Shown: positions 36,400-50,544 of the stretch, one piece after another | Layout of the letters: every line of letters starts with the position of its first letter | Numbering within the stretch: the first letter of the stretch is position 1 | NCBI GenBank assembly: GCA_964006375.1 | Contig: OZ023262.1 | Span: 198,796,778-198,860,777 of the forward strand | Length of the DNA: 64,000 nt | Direction: 5' to 3' | Origin: Tillus elongatus | Taxonomy: Eukaryota > Arthropoda > Insecta > Coleoptera > Cleridae | Notes under the pieces: model-generated | Told to the model about the DNA's origin: nothing | Databases searched by the model: none | The model's input: only the letters and a program-made list of their open reading frames with translations | Position numbers and translations under genes: made by a program

Positions 36400-37447
36400 G
36401 AAATTTGCGGCTTCCTTTGGAAGGTCTGCTTGTTGGGTTTAGGGAACTTGGGACAGCCTTTCTAATTGGCGGTGTGACCCCTGTCGCAATTGCAGCAAGT
36501 TGGGTCGACGGATATGGGTTTTTTACACTCCACCGGCAAATGGGGGCCGCTGCATTTTACGCAACGGGGGGCTCCTCTACAAGACTGTTGGGAGTGATCA
36601 AACCTTTGGAAGCAATGACACTGGTTCGGAAGGTTTGTAGCGACTTTACCTTGACGATGAGGCCGCACACAGTTTGGTTGCCGAAAATTTACCTTTCGGA
36701 CTTGGGAAGATTTATCATGATGAGGGGCATGGGGATTTTTTTGTTTTCTTTACCTCTGCGTAGCATACGGTGTCACTATCGGGATGGAAACCCTGGGAGA
36801 TTAGGTCCTTTTCAACTTATTCGATGGGGATGGATTCGCAGCCCCCCCCCCCCCCCCCTGAGGACAATTTTAAATTGTTTGCCCACCTGGAGCTAGAAGG
36901 AATGATATCGGAGATGCAGGCCATCCATAATTTTGGTAGCCTGTCCGAAGTCTGACGCTGAAGTCAAGTGGATTCTTACGGATCTGTAAGATTGCCTTGA
37001 CGCAGCTGTTATTGCGGGTAAAGTAGTTTGAAAGGTAGGTCCACTTTTCCTTATTGTGGAGGAATATCAGAGGAGGAAGGGTGGATTTAGGAGCAGTACT
37101 CGTGGCTCGCCTTGGGTCTTGGCTTGCCTTGAAGTCACACTCACAAGACAATGAATCGTCATAGGATGGATTTTGCGTTGACGGTTTTTTCTGTTTCCAG
37201 GAGATGGAGGCGGGAAAGCCTTGCGCTTTTCAAGTTTCGAGGGCGACTGGGAAGGGCCGGCACGGTCGGGTTGAGCAGCGAGAACAGAAGTGGGCAATTG
37301 GGAATGGGTCGTGGACGGGGATGGGGTTGGATCAGCCGTTAAAGCGACTACAAAAGCCGCTTTAAGGTCTGTGGTAAGGGATAGGAAAGGTTCGATAAGC
37401 TCCCGGAGTCGCTTGGGGAGCCTATCTAGGTTAGCCATGACGGCCAT
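36400..37447 (-). pseudogene. Jockey-type ORF1 (Gag-like), broken
   Basis: The start MAVMANLDRLPKRLRELIEP at 37447 leads to a Pro/Ser-rich region, and a central segment at 36870-37151 follows in another frame. The C-terminal piece (36462-36668) holds zinc knuckles: a degenerate first one ('CHCFQRFDHSQQSC'), then 'CVKCSGPHLPVEC' and 'CCNCDRGH'. These bind nucleic acid in the LINE particle. Frame changes separate the three parts. Confidence 0.7.
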
Positions 37448-37667
37448 GGATATAGGGGCAGATTCAGGGGGCTCCTAGTACCCCTCCACCGGGATATACC
37501 CGTAGGAGATGGTCTTATCTCTTTAGGGTGTCCAGAAACGTTAACCAGAGTAGGGCGAATATTGGATCCTAAAGAGACGGGAAAAACGACCGTGAAGTGT
37601 ACGCTCGGTTACCTATTAATAGACGCTACGCCGTGAGAACGGCAGTAACGTCTATGGTGAAACTTAC

Positions 37668-37787
37668 CACCGAATCGATGCTCACGACCCAACGTTTGTT
37701 GCGAGTACCGTGTATAGGACAATTTACCCGGAACAAAGTAGGCGGAGTCTTACTTCGGCTCTGACTTGGCTGCGACTGCGGCTGCAT
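37668..37787 (-). other. Possible 40-codon first exon upstream of the Jockey ORF1
   Basis: On the minus strand an ATG at 37787 opens exactly 40 codons (MQPQSQPSQSRSKTPP and on) and is followed immediately by GTGGTAAGT, a strong splice-donor match. A TATA-like 'ctatataaataatt' lies about 110 bp upstream. It could be a LINE leader, a captured host first exon or chance. Nothing in the sequence proves expression. Confidence 0.25.
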
Positions 37788-37789
37788 GA

Positions 37790-38316
37790 TGAACTAAGCT
37801 GGCTCTGTTAGCTCTGCTGGCTCTTCACGGACCTCTACACGGTGCGAGATCTGACTCGCGACTCTCACCCATTTGTGAAAACAATTTACAATTATTTATA
37901 TAGTGAGCACGTTGACAACTAGCGCCACCAGTAGTAATATTGGGAGGTACACACAACAGCTGTTCCATTTATACTCTAACGGTAATCAAGGCTCATAGAT
38001 TAGATAGGTTGTCTGCTAACTCAAGGAAAGGGGGGGGGGGTGGGGGTGGGGGGGTAGGCGTGAGAAGAGGGTAATATGTCATGTGTATTGCAAATGCGGA
38101 TAACACCTATAGTTTTAGATTGCGTTTTGGTGTTTTAACTAACATTTATTAGCAATTTGTGTAACTTTACTCAAAATTTTCGAATACGATCAGTTACGGA
38201 TTTATTTTAATGTTTATTTTTTACGAAATAGCAGTTAAAACGAAACTATTGTTTTAAAGGCAATATCTTATTTTTTGAGGTGTTGTGTTCTAAACATAAC
38301 TGCACTGTTAGTCTAA
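37790..38316. other. No gene; G-rich run at 38028-38057
   Basis: Contains a nearly pure G tract interrupted by two T's, able in principle to form a G-quadruplex. Otherwise it is AT-rich and unremarkable. Confidence 0.5.
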
Positions 38317-40629
<2,313 letters not shown>

Positions 40630-40809
40630 CCGTACTATGTGAATCAATGGTATTATGAATTGGACGTGATTTATTTAAGATTACTTTTATATTCAACAAA
40701 TAAATCGGTGAATCGCCATAAACGTAGATATGTGTTAGGTGAGGAAAAAAAGGTTACATATATTTAAAACAAGAACTTGATGTATATCTTGACCTACATA
40801 TCTGTTTAG

Positions 40810-41090
40810 ATGCACAGTGGAATTGTGTGTAGTGTACTAATGTGGAGAAATAATTCTAAAAAAGCAATGAAGAGTGGAGAAAAACCTTACTTCTTTTCTT
40901 TTCCAAAAAGAGTAAAAATAAAGGTATTAGGTAAATCTGCAGATAAGCTCACAGAGGTTTTTTTAATAAAACAATTCATATGCATGCTTCGAACCCCCCT
41001 TGGATGCTTAAAACACAGAGAAATTTCGCGCAAACAACACCTAAGTACCAGGAATGGATAGGGGTGTTTGGCAGGGAAGAAGATAAAAAG
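40810..41090 (+). pseudogene. Possible THAP-domain remnant
   Basis: A short frame contains 'VCSVLMWRNNSKK' and 'YFFSFPKR', resembling the zinc-coordinating start of THAP DNA-binding domains (found in P-element-like transposases). The second Cys is replaced by Trp. A related-looking 'KYQEWIGVFGREEDK' follows in another frame. Weak evidence. The rest of 40630-41505 shows nothing recognisable. Confidence 0.3.
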
Positions 41091-41505
41091 GAAGTATAAA
41101 CGAGAAAAACAGCTTAGCTGTACCTAAGTTTTGCTTCCCTACTGCATGCATACAACCACCCTGAATGTATAAACCACAAGAAAATTTTCTTGGTAACAAC
41201 CCCCAGGAAAGTTATTGGAACTGAGGCGAATAAAGCTTTTGCGCGGGGTAAACATGATTTGAGGGAGGTGTAGCTGCAAAATGGAATAAAGGCAGTTTAT
41301 ATAGGTCCGGCTAAGCTGTTTTTTTCGAATTGTTCGTGTCTTCTTCCCGCGCATTACCCCTATTCACTCCTCGTTCCGTAATATGTTTGGTGGTTGTTTG
41401 CAAGACATTTTTCTTTATGCATCCAAGGTAGGTCCTAATCACGTTTCTGAAAAAGATATGTCTAAAAGTGAGCTCTTCTGAAAATTTACCAAGTACTATT
41501 ATATA

Positions 41506-43867
41506 CAGTAAAACCTCCGTTAACGGCCACCTTTATAAAGCGGCCACCTCTATATAACGGCCAAATGTAAACGCAGAAAATGGTTCTTATGGCATTTGTG
41601 TATTAACTAACCTCTTTATAGCGGCCACCTCTATACAACAGCCACGGAAAATTTCTATAAAAATTTGTAATACTTTTTTTTTTAGTAAATTTACCTCTAT
41701 ATAACGGTGATCAACAAATCACCGTCAACGCCGAATCTGAGAATGGTCCGTCGGAAGATCGAGTCATAAAAAAACACGTCGGGATGATTATGACCACAGC
41801 GCCGCATTCGTCAAATAATAGGTACAAGAACAGCAACTTCCAAGGAACGGCAACCAGTGCACTTTAAGAATTGAATACATTTTAATGTCTAGTTTAGATA
41901 TTAGAGGCTTTTACTAACGGTAAAATGTTCTGTAAAGTAAAAGGAAACGTATACCTAACTGAATAATCACTTAAGTTAGATCCTTCTGCTTATCAACAAC
42001 TCAATATGTCTGTGAAAAAACGTCTCAGCCTTAAAGATAAAATTAAAACCATTACTGATAGTGAAAAAAGTGGTTCAAGTTCAAGAAAATTGGCAGAAAA
42101 GTTTGGTGTTGGAAAAACTCAGATAAATGACATTTAAAAAAATAAAAGTGATATAAAAAAACTTTGTGAACAAAGTGCTAACGTGGAACAGAGGAGAAAA
42201 TTTCCAAAAACTGAGGGTAGTGCTGTTGATCAAGTGGTGTATAACTGGTTTTGCAAAGCTCCAAATAAAAATGTGCCTGTATCAGGACCTTTAATTTAAC
42301 AAAGAGCATTAGAAGCGGCGCAGAATTTAAATAAATTTCAAAGCATCAAACGGGTGGCTAGAAAAATTTTGCCAAAGATATAGTATTTGCTTCAAAGCAA
42401 TTTGTGGTGAGTCAGTTGACGTTAACATCACTAATGTAGAAAATTGGAAATTAACATTGCCATCAATCTTAAAAGCTTATTGCCCGAAAGACATTTTTAA
42501 TGCAGATGAAACAGGTCTTTATTACCATGCGACACCATCAAAAACCTTTGCTTTAAAGAACGACAAGTGTGCCGGAAGAAAAATGGCTAAACAACGACTG
42601 ACAATTCTATTTTGTGCTAATATGCTGGGTGAAAAAGAAGAACCTCCAATTATTGGCAAAAGCAAAAATCCACGTTGTTTTATGGGTGAACATATTAGCA
42701 CATTGCCACTGGAGTAGGTATCAAACAAAAAGGCTTGGATGACAACAGATATAATGACAGCATGAATTCATAAATTTAACAATAAAATGAAAAGACAAAA
42801 CAGGAAAGTAGTGCTATTTTTAGACAATGCAACTTCGCACACCAAGATCCCACTGGAAAACGAAAAGAAAATTTTTCTTCCGCCGAATACAACATCCCAC
42901 TGTCAACCTTTAGATCAAGGTATAATTCAAAATGATTTATAGAGGTTAACTGGTTAAAAGACTGTTAACGTTAATTGGCAGTGGTTTAGTTGAAGAATTC
43001 GATAAACACATCACCATTACCAATGCTTTGATATGGATAGCTGCTGCGTGGAAAAAGGTCTCAAAAGACACTGTTAGAAAATGTTTCTGCAAAGCTGGAT
43101 TTTTACAGAATGAGCAGGAATTATAAAATATTGCTCATGAAGAAGATGACGTTCCCTTGGCGCAATTATTTCCCACATTGACTAACCCATTTTCACGCTT
43201 AAGACACTTTGCAGCAGTTGATGATAATATTTTAACCGAAAGTCCCGAACTAACAATCACCGATTGTATTTAAGAAATACGTGAAAATACGGACGTGCAG
43301 TCTACCAATCCTGATAGTAAATGTGAAGAATCTGATTGTGTTGCATCTGTATCTACAATTTCAAGTTTATCCGAAGCTTACCTAAAATTACGAGACTTAA
43401 AAAGTTTTTTTGTGCTTTCAAAGAACGGTGAGTTAGCTACAAATATTTCAAAAATGTTAATTAAATGTGAATCGGAGAATTATAAAAATAAAATCAGGAA
43501 TATGAAACAGCAATCTATCATGAAATATGTCAAAAAAGTTTAAAATAAATTGTGCATGTTACAATTTAAACTTCATTTTTGTCGTTGTTCTGTAAAATGT
43601 TATTAATAAGTGTACCTCCACCTACATATTAATTGCAGTATGTAAATAAAAGTTTGTGATTTACAATTTCAGTGTTTTTTTTTTGTAAAAATGTTAAAAA
43701 CTTCATACTAAGTTCCCTATAGTAAACAACCTATATTATACACATATATTAACCGTAGTATCTACATAAGTATATTCATTAAAGGCAAACCTCTGAATAG
43801 CGGCCACCTCTGTATAACGGTCAGTTTTATGTTCCCCGATGGTGGCCGCTATTGGGAGGTTTTACTG
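41506..43867 (+). mobile_element. Tigger-type (pogo superfamily) DNA transposon
   Basis: The ends CAGTAAAACCTCC (41506) and its inverse (43867) are flanked by TA on both sides. Subterminal repeats of 'GCGGCCACCTCTATATAACG' type occur several times at the left end (41520-41720) and again at the right (43795-43860), the usual arrangement of transposase-binding sites. The enclosed transposase is broken by stops. Confidence 0.9.
42006..43543 (+). pseudogene. Tigger/pogo transposase, multiple stops
   Basis: The N-terminal CENP-B-like helix-turn-helix begins MSVKKRLSLKDKIKTI and includes 'SSRKLAEKFGVGKTQINDI'. The DDE domain starts in 42457-42717, with the first Asp in 'FNADETGLYYH'. The second is in 'LFLDNATSHTK' (about 42820) and the third in 'SHCQPLDQGII' (about 42910), with 29 residues between the last two. 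A Ser/Glu-rich C-terminal tail follows at 43295-43543. At least five in-frame stops and some frame changes make it nonfunctional. Confidence 0.85.
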
Positions 43868-43869
43868 TA

Positions 43870-44110
43870 TTATTAATTTACTTATTGGGCTAGCACAATT
43901 TACTATTATTTTAAAATTAAATATAAGATTAGAAATGGATTGTACAAATTTTAAGCCTACTACTTTGTTTGTGTAAAAATACATACCTACCTAAATATTA
44001 TAAACTTAAATAATGTACTTATTGCTATTAGTTGCATGTTAATAAATAAGCAATACCCAGTAAAATAAGTAAACTATTAAAAAAACTAAAAACCTAAGTT
44101 GTGGTTTAAA
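43870..44110. other. Intergenic DNA, nothing recognised
   Basis: AT-rich spacer between the Tigger element and the Penelope-like fragment. Confidence 0.4.
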
Positions 44111-44159
44111 AGAAAAACATTCTTAAATACATCTGGAGATCTATCGTTTCACTAACAAA

Positions 44160-45150
44160 GTTAGCATCATCAGGGGATGCAAAATTCTAACTACTCACGA
44201 CTAAACACCACCTTTTATACTGAGTTGAAGAACGATACCCAAAGGGAGACTAAATCGCAGGCAAATGTTCTGCGTATTGTATTTTAATTGCCGGCCAAGG
44301 TTTTCAACGTCCTTTATAACTTTACCTGAAAAATTTCGGAATGCTTATCTGTATCAAAGACAGAGCGCAAACAGAGGACTACAAACCAGTGGCAGAGATC
44401 GGTTTAAGGAACTTTTGTTTTTATTGCCTTAGAGTTATAAATACTTTCGTACGCATGTAGATTCGCTGGCTGTCTAAAATTGTTGATAAGTTTCAGATTT
44501 TCTTTATCTATTTGGTGGTTATTATCCCAAATATGCTGTGCCACGTATGACTTGTCTACACTACCGTATCTCAGCTGTGCCAGATGTTCCCTGAATCTAA
44601 TTTCAATGGTTCTCTTAGTCTACCCAACGTACTTAAGATTACAATATTCACAACGTATTTCATAGATACCCGACATTTTATTGGCTTTACCTTTATCTTT
44701 CGTATTACCTAATAAATTTTTAAAATTATTTTTTGTCGAAAATCGGCTTTGTTAAAAATGCTCTCTAGACCCCTTATGTATACGGTTCAAAAGGTAGGCA
44801 AACAAATTTTTTCTCTATTTTGCCTTTTCTAAATGTACATCCGCCAATATTTTCTTTGTTCTGTGTCTCTTAATGATTTTTTCCACTAAGTAATCCGAAT
44901 ATCCTTTATACTTAGCCACGTTTTTAATGTACACTGATTCTCTACTATATCTACTTTCATTTAAGCAAAATTTTATTAATCTGTTTACTAAGAAATTTAC
45001 ACCGGCCGTTTTTTGTGAGTCATTTGGAATGTAACTTAGATGGTAGTTATCTTGCTGTGGACATAGAATTCAAGATTCATTATTTTTAATACCTAGTACA
45101 TCTAGAAAAGGAAGTTTACTGTTAACTTCTAAATTGTGGGTGAATTTTCT
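44160..45150 (-). mobile_element. Penelope-like retroelement fragment (RT C-terminus and GIY-YIG)
   Basis: Minus-strand reading gives 'FTHNLEVNSKLPFLDVLGI' near 45140-45085, the conserved 'LPFLDVL' block of Penelope reverse transcriptase. It continues with 'GVNFLVNRLIKFCLN' and 'YIKNVAKYKGYSDYLVEKII', and then a GIY-YIG nuclease 'SGIYEIRCEYCNLKYVG' near 44670-44620 with 'RFREHLAQLRYGS' after it. Stops are present, including one right after 'KYVG'. The element is 5'-truncated at about 45150, where family A sequence begins. Confidence 0.75.
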
Positions 45151-45233
45151 TTAAAAAAGTCACTAATAAGGAGAAATTTCTTCAAATGAACGCGAACTAG
45201 GCCCGCTAGAACCCATATCCGAGGTTAGTTGCC

Positions 45234-45330
<97 letters not shown>

Positions 45331-46170
45331 GTATCACACCCATAACTCAATCAAATTTTTGAGTACCTTTCTTTTGCAAGTGGCTTGGATATGTTTGTTA
45401 GCCAAAAAAAAGTCGGCCCAGGTTTACCCAACAAATTTTGTGTTTTCTTTCGTGAAAAATTGATATCTCCAGAAATAACAAAGTAAGGGCACCCAAATTT
45501 TGTAAACGTGTTTGTATTATAAAGAGTGAACCACGTAAAAACATTTAGGTATGTAAGCTTAAAGACAAAAAAGTTATGGGCATTTTAAGGAAAAAAATGC
45601 GTTTTTCACAAAATGTGAAAGTTGTGATTTGAAACGTCAAAATTGGCAACATTTAGGCAAAGAACCTGAAACAAATATGAATTATGTAAAGAAAATGTCG
45701 CAAGAAGAGTGTTCTGCAAACCCTTAAGTTTCAGCTTCACCCGTCATTGTCCTTCATTTTACTAAAATGTTTACAGGAAATTCATTTCAAATATACCCTT
45801 TCTCTGATGCTTTGGCGGTAGTTATAATTTTTAGCTCAATTTCGTAGAAAAAGTTCATTAAAGAAGAGGCCGCGGTTTTTGAATTTAAAAGATATTTCTT
45901 CAAATGAGCGGAAACTAGGCCTCCTAGAAACCATATACGGGTTTACATTCAGTTTTTATCTGTTTACATATATACAAAATCAAACTCTGGTCCATCAATT
46001 TTGAGTTTTCTTTGAAAACAATTTTTTCTCCGAAAATTACAAAGCTATTTTAAAGAAATTTGGTAGATATGTTGTCTTGTGACTAAGTTGTTTCTAAGTT
46101 TATAGAAAATTGAGTTATTCAAATTTGAAACATTTAATGAAAATTGATTGCCATAACGTATTTGCTGCGA
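45125..46170 (+). repeat. Family A repeat with TA array (45235-45328)
   Basis: The order is 'gaattttctttaaaaaagtc', the GAACTAGG block, TA array, 'gtatcacacccataactc', 'ggacaa'-type middle, and a second GAACTAGG-like block at about 45910. It is colinear with the copy at 55455-56625. Confidence 0.7.
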
Positions 46171-46262
46171 CAGGAATTCCTTACTATTGAACTATCAAAG
46201 AATTTCGTTTGTAACAAAGGCTTAACTTGTAGTAATAATCTTATTGTGAATTTATTTAAAAA

Positions 46263-46530
46263 AATAAAGTCTGGACGCAGCAAGTGCGTTATGATAGTGA
46301 ATTTTCATTAAAATATTTTAATAGAAAATATGTATTTTTTTAAGGAAACAGGCATACAATTTGGTTACCGGTATAACCTACATAGTAGGAACAATGTACC
46401 ATAATCCTACAAAGTAACTTTATTGTTTGGAGAAGTAGAGACATCTTCCGAAAATAAACTTAAAATATTCCTGAAACACTGGTCCCATTTTCCTGACCAA
46501 CGAAACTACTTAAGCTATTTGCCCACCTGC
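46263..46530 (+). repeat. Hairpin-ended MITE copy (partial)
   Basis: It starts GTCTGGACGCAGCAAGTGCG, which contains the 5-bp stem ACGCA/TGCGT, and continues 'ttatgatagtgaattttcat'. It is similar to the copies at 56634-56935 and 57687-58007. The AT-rich repeat also seen at 32560 follows to about 46990. The remainder to 47190 holds nothing recognised. Confidence 0.6.
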
Positions 46531-47285
46531 CACCACAATTATTCACAAAAGCCTTTTTGACGAAACTTCCAAAAAAATTTTGGCATGAGAATTTGCAAAC
46601 AATTTTTTTCACGAAAATCCGAAAACATTTTTTTGACAATAACTTATTAAACATTCATTATTAATTACGAAATTTCACAAAAATCTTACAAAAAATGATT
46701 TCCACAGCAACACAAACAAATTTCTGGAAAAACTGATTAAATATTTTCTACACAAAAAATTGCTAAACGAATACATAAAATTCAAATTATATGGCTAATC
46801 TGTAATTCAAGTGGAAAATAAGATAATTTGTTTGCACGAAAACATATTAAAACATTCTTTTCGACGAATTTCGCTAAAAAAATGTTCTATCAAAACTTAG
46901 TTGAATACTTTTTCACACAAAAATTCACAACAAATGTTTCTTCAGAGACAATTCATTAAACTTATTTATTAGAAAATGAAACCGGTTGCATAGAAGAAAG
47001 CAAACATATCTGAAGTCACAGAAAAAAAACTACGTCTGTGTTAACTATTAAAATTGAATTTAAAGCCTTAAACGCCCTTATCGCCTCATTAGTGATTTTT
47101 TTCAAAAAAACAGTCGTTATAAAAATTATTGTAATTACATAATCTGATCAGATAACGCTAAAATTCAATCAAATACAAAAGAAGTTAAGAAAAATCAAAA
47201 TAAATCCAAGCCACTTACAAAATGAATGTAATTGCCAAGTTTCATTAAAATCGGCCTACTATCTTTTGAGTTATCGGTGTGATAC

Positions 47286-47324
<39 letters not shown>

Positions 47325-47330
<6 letters not shown>

Positions 47331-49578
47331 GATTCATAAGTGGTGACCAAAAATGAAACCCCATGTTCTTTGAACAATTTTAGAGAGGTTATGTCCTATA
47401 AAATTTTTTCCTATAATGCTTCATTAAAAAGATACAGGGTGTTGAAGTTGAATTTCAAAAAATAAAATTTCCCAATTTTTTAAAAGGTAGCACATATATT
47501 TTGCTGAAACTTCGCATGTGTAGGCTGCTATGTAAGGCGCGTATTCTACCATAACAATTAAATCGGCTAATCCGGCAGTGGCGCGCGTTATCCCTCAAGA
47601 AAAAAACGGGTAAGCCAATGATATTTTTTTAATTTTTTATGTTTTGAATCTTACTTTAATTCCTGAACAAAATGATTCTCTTGATAATTTTCTGTACGAC
47701 GCTTATTTTACGAGTAAGCAATGAATCAGGTAAGTGTTTTAGAGCACAGTTCATGATTTTTAACCAGTCGTTGTTTGGTAGAAAATCGCAATGATACACG
47801 CACGACATCTTTTTAATATGGAAAATTTAATGTCTTGATAATTATCTTTGTTGTATTTTAGTAAGTAGTAGTCTGGTTTGCCAAAGTTGTCATAAGTGTC
47901 ACTTGACGTTTAGGTTAACAAGTTATTATTTTGAATGGGTGTAAGTGGTAAACTTTATAAAATCGCAAAATTTTCTACTTTTTTACTTCTTATAATGGAG
48001 TACACCTCAGAAGAGTATGCAGATATAATTTTTATCCACGGATATGCTGATGGAATTGCTCTATCTGCTTGTCGGGAATATCAACGTAGGTTTTCCACTA
48101 GCCGTCAACCTACACCAAGGGTTTTTTTTCGGTCGTTTTCAAGACTTCGGCAGTGCGGTATTGGACAACGTCCTGACGCTAGAGCTAATGGTAGAAGACA
48201 GCATCAACTTGAAGACGAAGAGAGAGTGGTGGATGCAGTGATGGATCAACCTTCTACAAGTACTCAGAGGATTGCCACGTAGTTACAATATTCTCAAAGC
48301 TTTGTTTGGAGAACTTTACATCGAGAAGTCTTACATCCATATCATCGACCGAATGTTCATTGCCTTCTACCTGGAGATAATGTGCATCGACGAGTCTTTT
48401 GTGAATGGATGTTGGAAATGAACAATTAAAATATCTTATTCCCTAATCTAATCTTCTGGTCTGGCGAATCAACATTTACAAGAAATGGTATTTATAATTC
48501 TCATAATGAGCATGTCTGGTCATTGGAAAATCCACATGCAACAAGGACTCGCACATTTCAACATAGATTTTCCATTAATTTATGGTGTGGTATTTTTAAC
48601 GGCTTACTGTTCATGGAAGTCCTGCCACAATGTTTAAATGGATCTTCGTACTTAGCGCTCCTAGAAAACCTTGTAGAAAACATTCTAGATGACATTTCAC
48701 TAGCAACAAGATGTATAATGTGGTACCAGCATGACGGTGCACCAGCGCATCAGAGTCGAAACGTTCTTACATGGCTACATGAACATTATAATGAAAGATG
48801 GATTGGCAGAACTGGACCAATACATTGGCCTGCAAGATCACCGGACTTAAACCCACTTAACTTCTATCTTTGGGGTGATTTTAGGCGACTGGTCTACAGT
48901 GAACAAATAAATACACCAGAGCAGCTACAACAACTGATAAATAATGCTTTTCGTCATATTCAAGCAACAATGAATCCCCAAGACATTAAATTTTCCATAT
49001 TAAAAAGATGTCGTGCGTGTATTCAGGCCAATGGAGGGATTTTTGAACATTTATTGTAATAAATATATTACTATAAGCCTGATAAAAGTGTATCATTCCG
49101 ATTTTCTACCAAACAACGACTGGTTAAAAATCATGAACTGTGCTCTAAAACGCTTACCTGATTCATTGCTTACTCGTAAAATAAGCGTCGTACAGAAAAT
49201 TATCAAGAGAATCATTTTGTTCAGGAATTAAAGTAAGATTCAAAACATAAAAAATTAAAAAAATATCATTGGCTTACCCGTTTTTTTTTTCTTAAGGGAT
49301 AACCAATGACATGTGGGTACGCGCCCCACTGCTGGATTAGCCGATTCAATTGCTTTGGTAGAATACGCGCCTTATATAGCAGCCTACAAATGCGAAGTTT
49401 CAGCAAAATATATGTGCTACTTTTTAAAAAATTGGGAAATTTTATTTTATGAAATTCAACTTCAACACCCTGTATATTTTAATGAAGCATTATAGGAAAA
49501 ATTTTTAAAGGACATATCCTCTCTAAAATTGTTCAAAGAACATGGGGTTTCATTTTTGGTCACCACTTATGAATCACC

Positions 49579-49581
<3 letters not shown>
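47325..49581 (+). mobile_element. Mariner-like element 2, inserted in a TA array
   Basis: The left end TAGGGTGATTCATAAGTGG (47325, first base C to T) and the right end CCACTTATGAATCACCCTG (49581) are embedded in TA repeats on both sides. The inverted repeats extend about 465 bp, to 'ccagtcgttgtttggtagaa' at about 47790 and its complement at about 49100. A second CAGGGTG pair lies 112 bp inside (47437 and 49472). Flanking sequence on both sides is family A in minus orientation, so the landing site was its TA core. Confidence 0.9.
47995..49059 (+). pseudogene. Mariner-like transposase (DD41D type), catalytically dead
   Basis: One frame of about 354 codons from MEYTSEEYADIIFIHGY to 'QANGGIFEHLL', interrupted only by TAG at 48280-48282 and TAA at 48427-48429. 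The N-terminal helix-turn-helix region is complete. The catalytic triad is degraded. The first position reads Gly in 'FWSGESTF' (GGC, 48463-48465). The second is intact Asp in 'QHDGAPAH'. The third, 41 residues on, is Asn in 'LNPLNFYLW' (AAC, 48859-48861). Both altered residues are single-base changes from Asp codons. Family members normally need all three acidic residues. Confidence 0.88.
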
Positions 49582-49671
<90 letters not shown>

Positions 49672-49675
<4 letters not shown>

Positions 49676-50530
49676 TTGAAACTGACCCCGGATAATGGGT
49701 TATAGTGGTCCTAGTTCGCGCTCATTTGAAGAAATGTTTTCAAAATTCAAAAGTCGGGATCGACACAACAGTTAATTTTTTAAAGAAAATTCACTAAAAA
49801 TGTAAAAATAAAATTCCTTGATTTGTGAAATAAACAGTTTTAAAATGAAAAATCGTAGTTGGACGATGATTTTGAAATTTGGTATAGAGGCCTAAGTGTT
49901 AATTTTTGGCAACTTTTTTATGTAATTATTAGTCGTATTTGCCACACAAGATGCATTTCGCTCCACAGAAAATATGTTTTTTTTTAATTTCCAAGGCATA
50001 CTTGATTTTTCAAAATTAAATTGTGTTATATATTAGTCTTTAGCCAGGCAGTGCAGAACCCCAAAAAATGAAAATTCAAATCGAATTTTTTTCATTTTTT
50101 TGCAAGAGTCGTTTTACCTACTCAGGGACACACTGTATATAAACATATAAACATTGAAACTGGCCCCGGATATGGGTTCTAGGGGTCCTAGTTCGCGCTC
50201 ATGTAAAGCAAAATTTCGAAAGTCGGGATCACCCCAATAGTGAATTTTTTCTCCGAAAATTCACTAAAAGATAGCATTTACCGTTCTTGTCTAGGTGACA
50301 TAAATGACCACATTTTAGACGGTTGTCGGCTTACCTGTGTAATCGTGTATCCGTGGCTTAAACATTAGAACGGCATTCGGCATAACCTTATATTTGTGGC
50401 TACATGATATGTCTGAAATTGACAACTTTTGTCATTATTTCAACAAAATGAATTTAAGTGCTTTAGTAAAACGTTTTGTTTACTTTTTTTTATAAAGTAT
50501 ATTTTCAGTAGGGCTGGTGTTTTAAATATG
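49672..50530 (-). repeat. Family A flank copies; 5' flank of Gdh-B
   Basis: Two minus-orientation copies of the short family A flank lie at 49672-49800 and 50145-50280, each with 'gttcgcgctcat' and ending in the TTCACTAAA hairpin. The 250 bp before the Gdh-B start (50290-50544) is unique-looking AT-rich DNA and is the probable promoter/5' UTR. No TATA box is certain. Confidence 0.55.
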
Positions 50531-50544
50531 ATTTTATTGACAAA

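Larger units (their letters stand above)
33560..37450 (-). mobile_element. Degraded Jockey-type non-LTR retrotransposon
   Basis: A GC-richer block on the minus strand with a Gag-like ORF1 (37447 down to about 36400), then an apurinic-type endonuclease and reverse transcriptase (about 36150 down to 33730). Many stops and frameshifts are present. The order, the zinc knuckles and the 'ALTYAFPAWG' C-terminal motif fit the Jockey clade. The 5' UTR may extend to about 37800. The 3' end near 33560 is not sharply defined. Confidence 0.8.

Noticed and set aside
34879..36896. Plus-strand ORFs across the Jockey LINE
   Set aside because: GC-rich antisense frames. The minus strand shows zinc knuckles, the endonuclease SDH motif and RT YADD in order.
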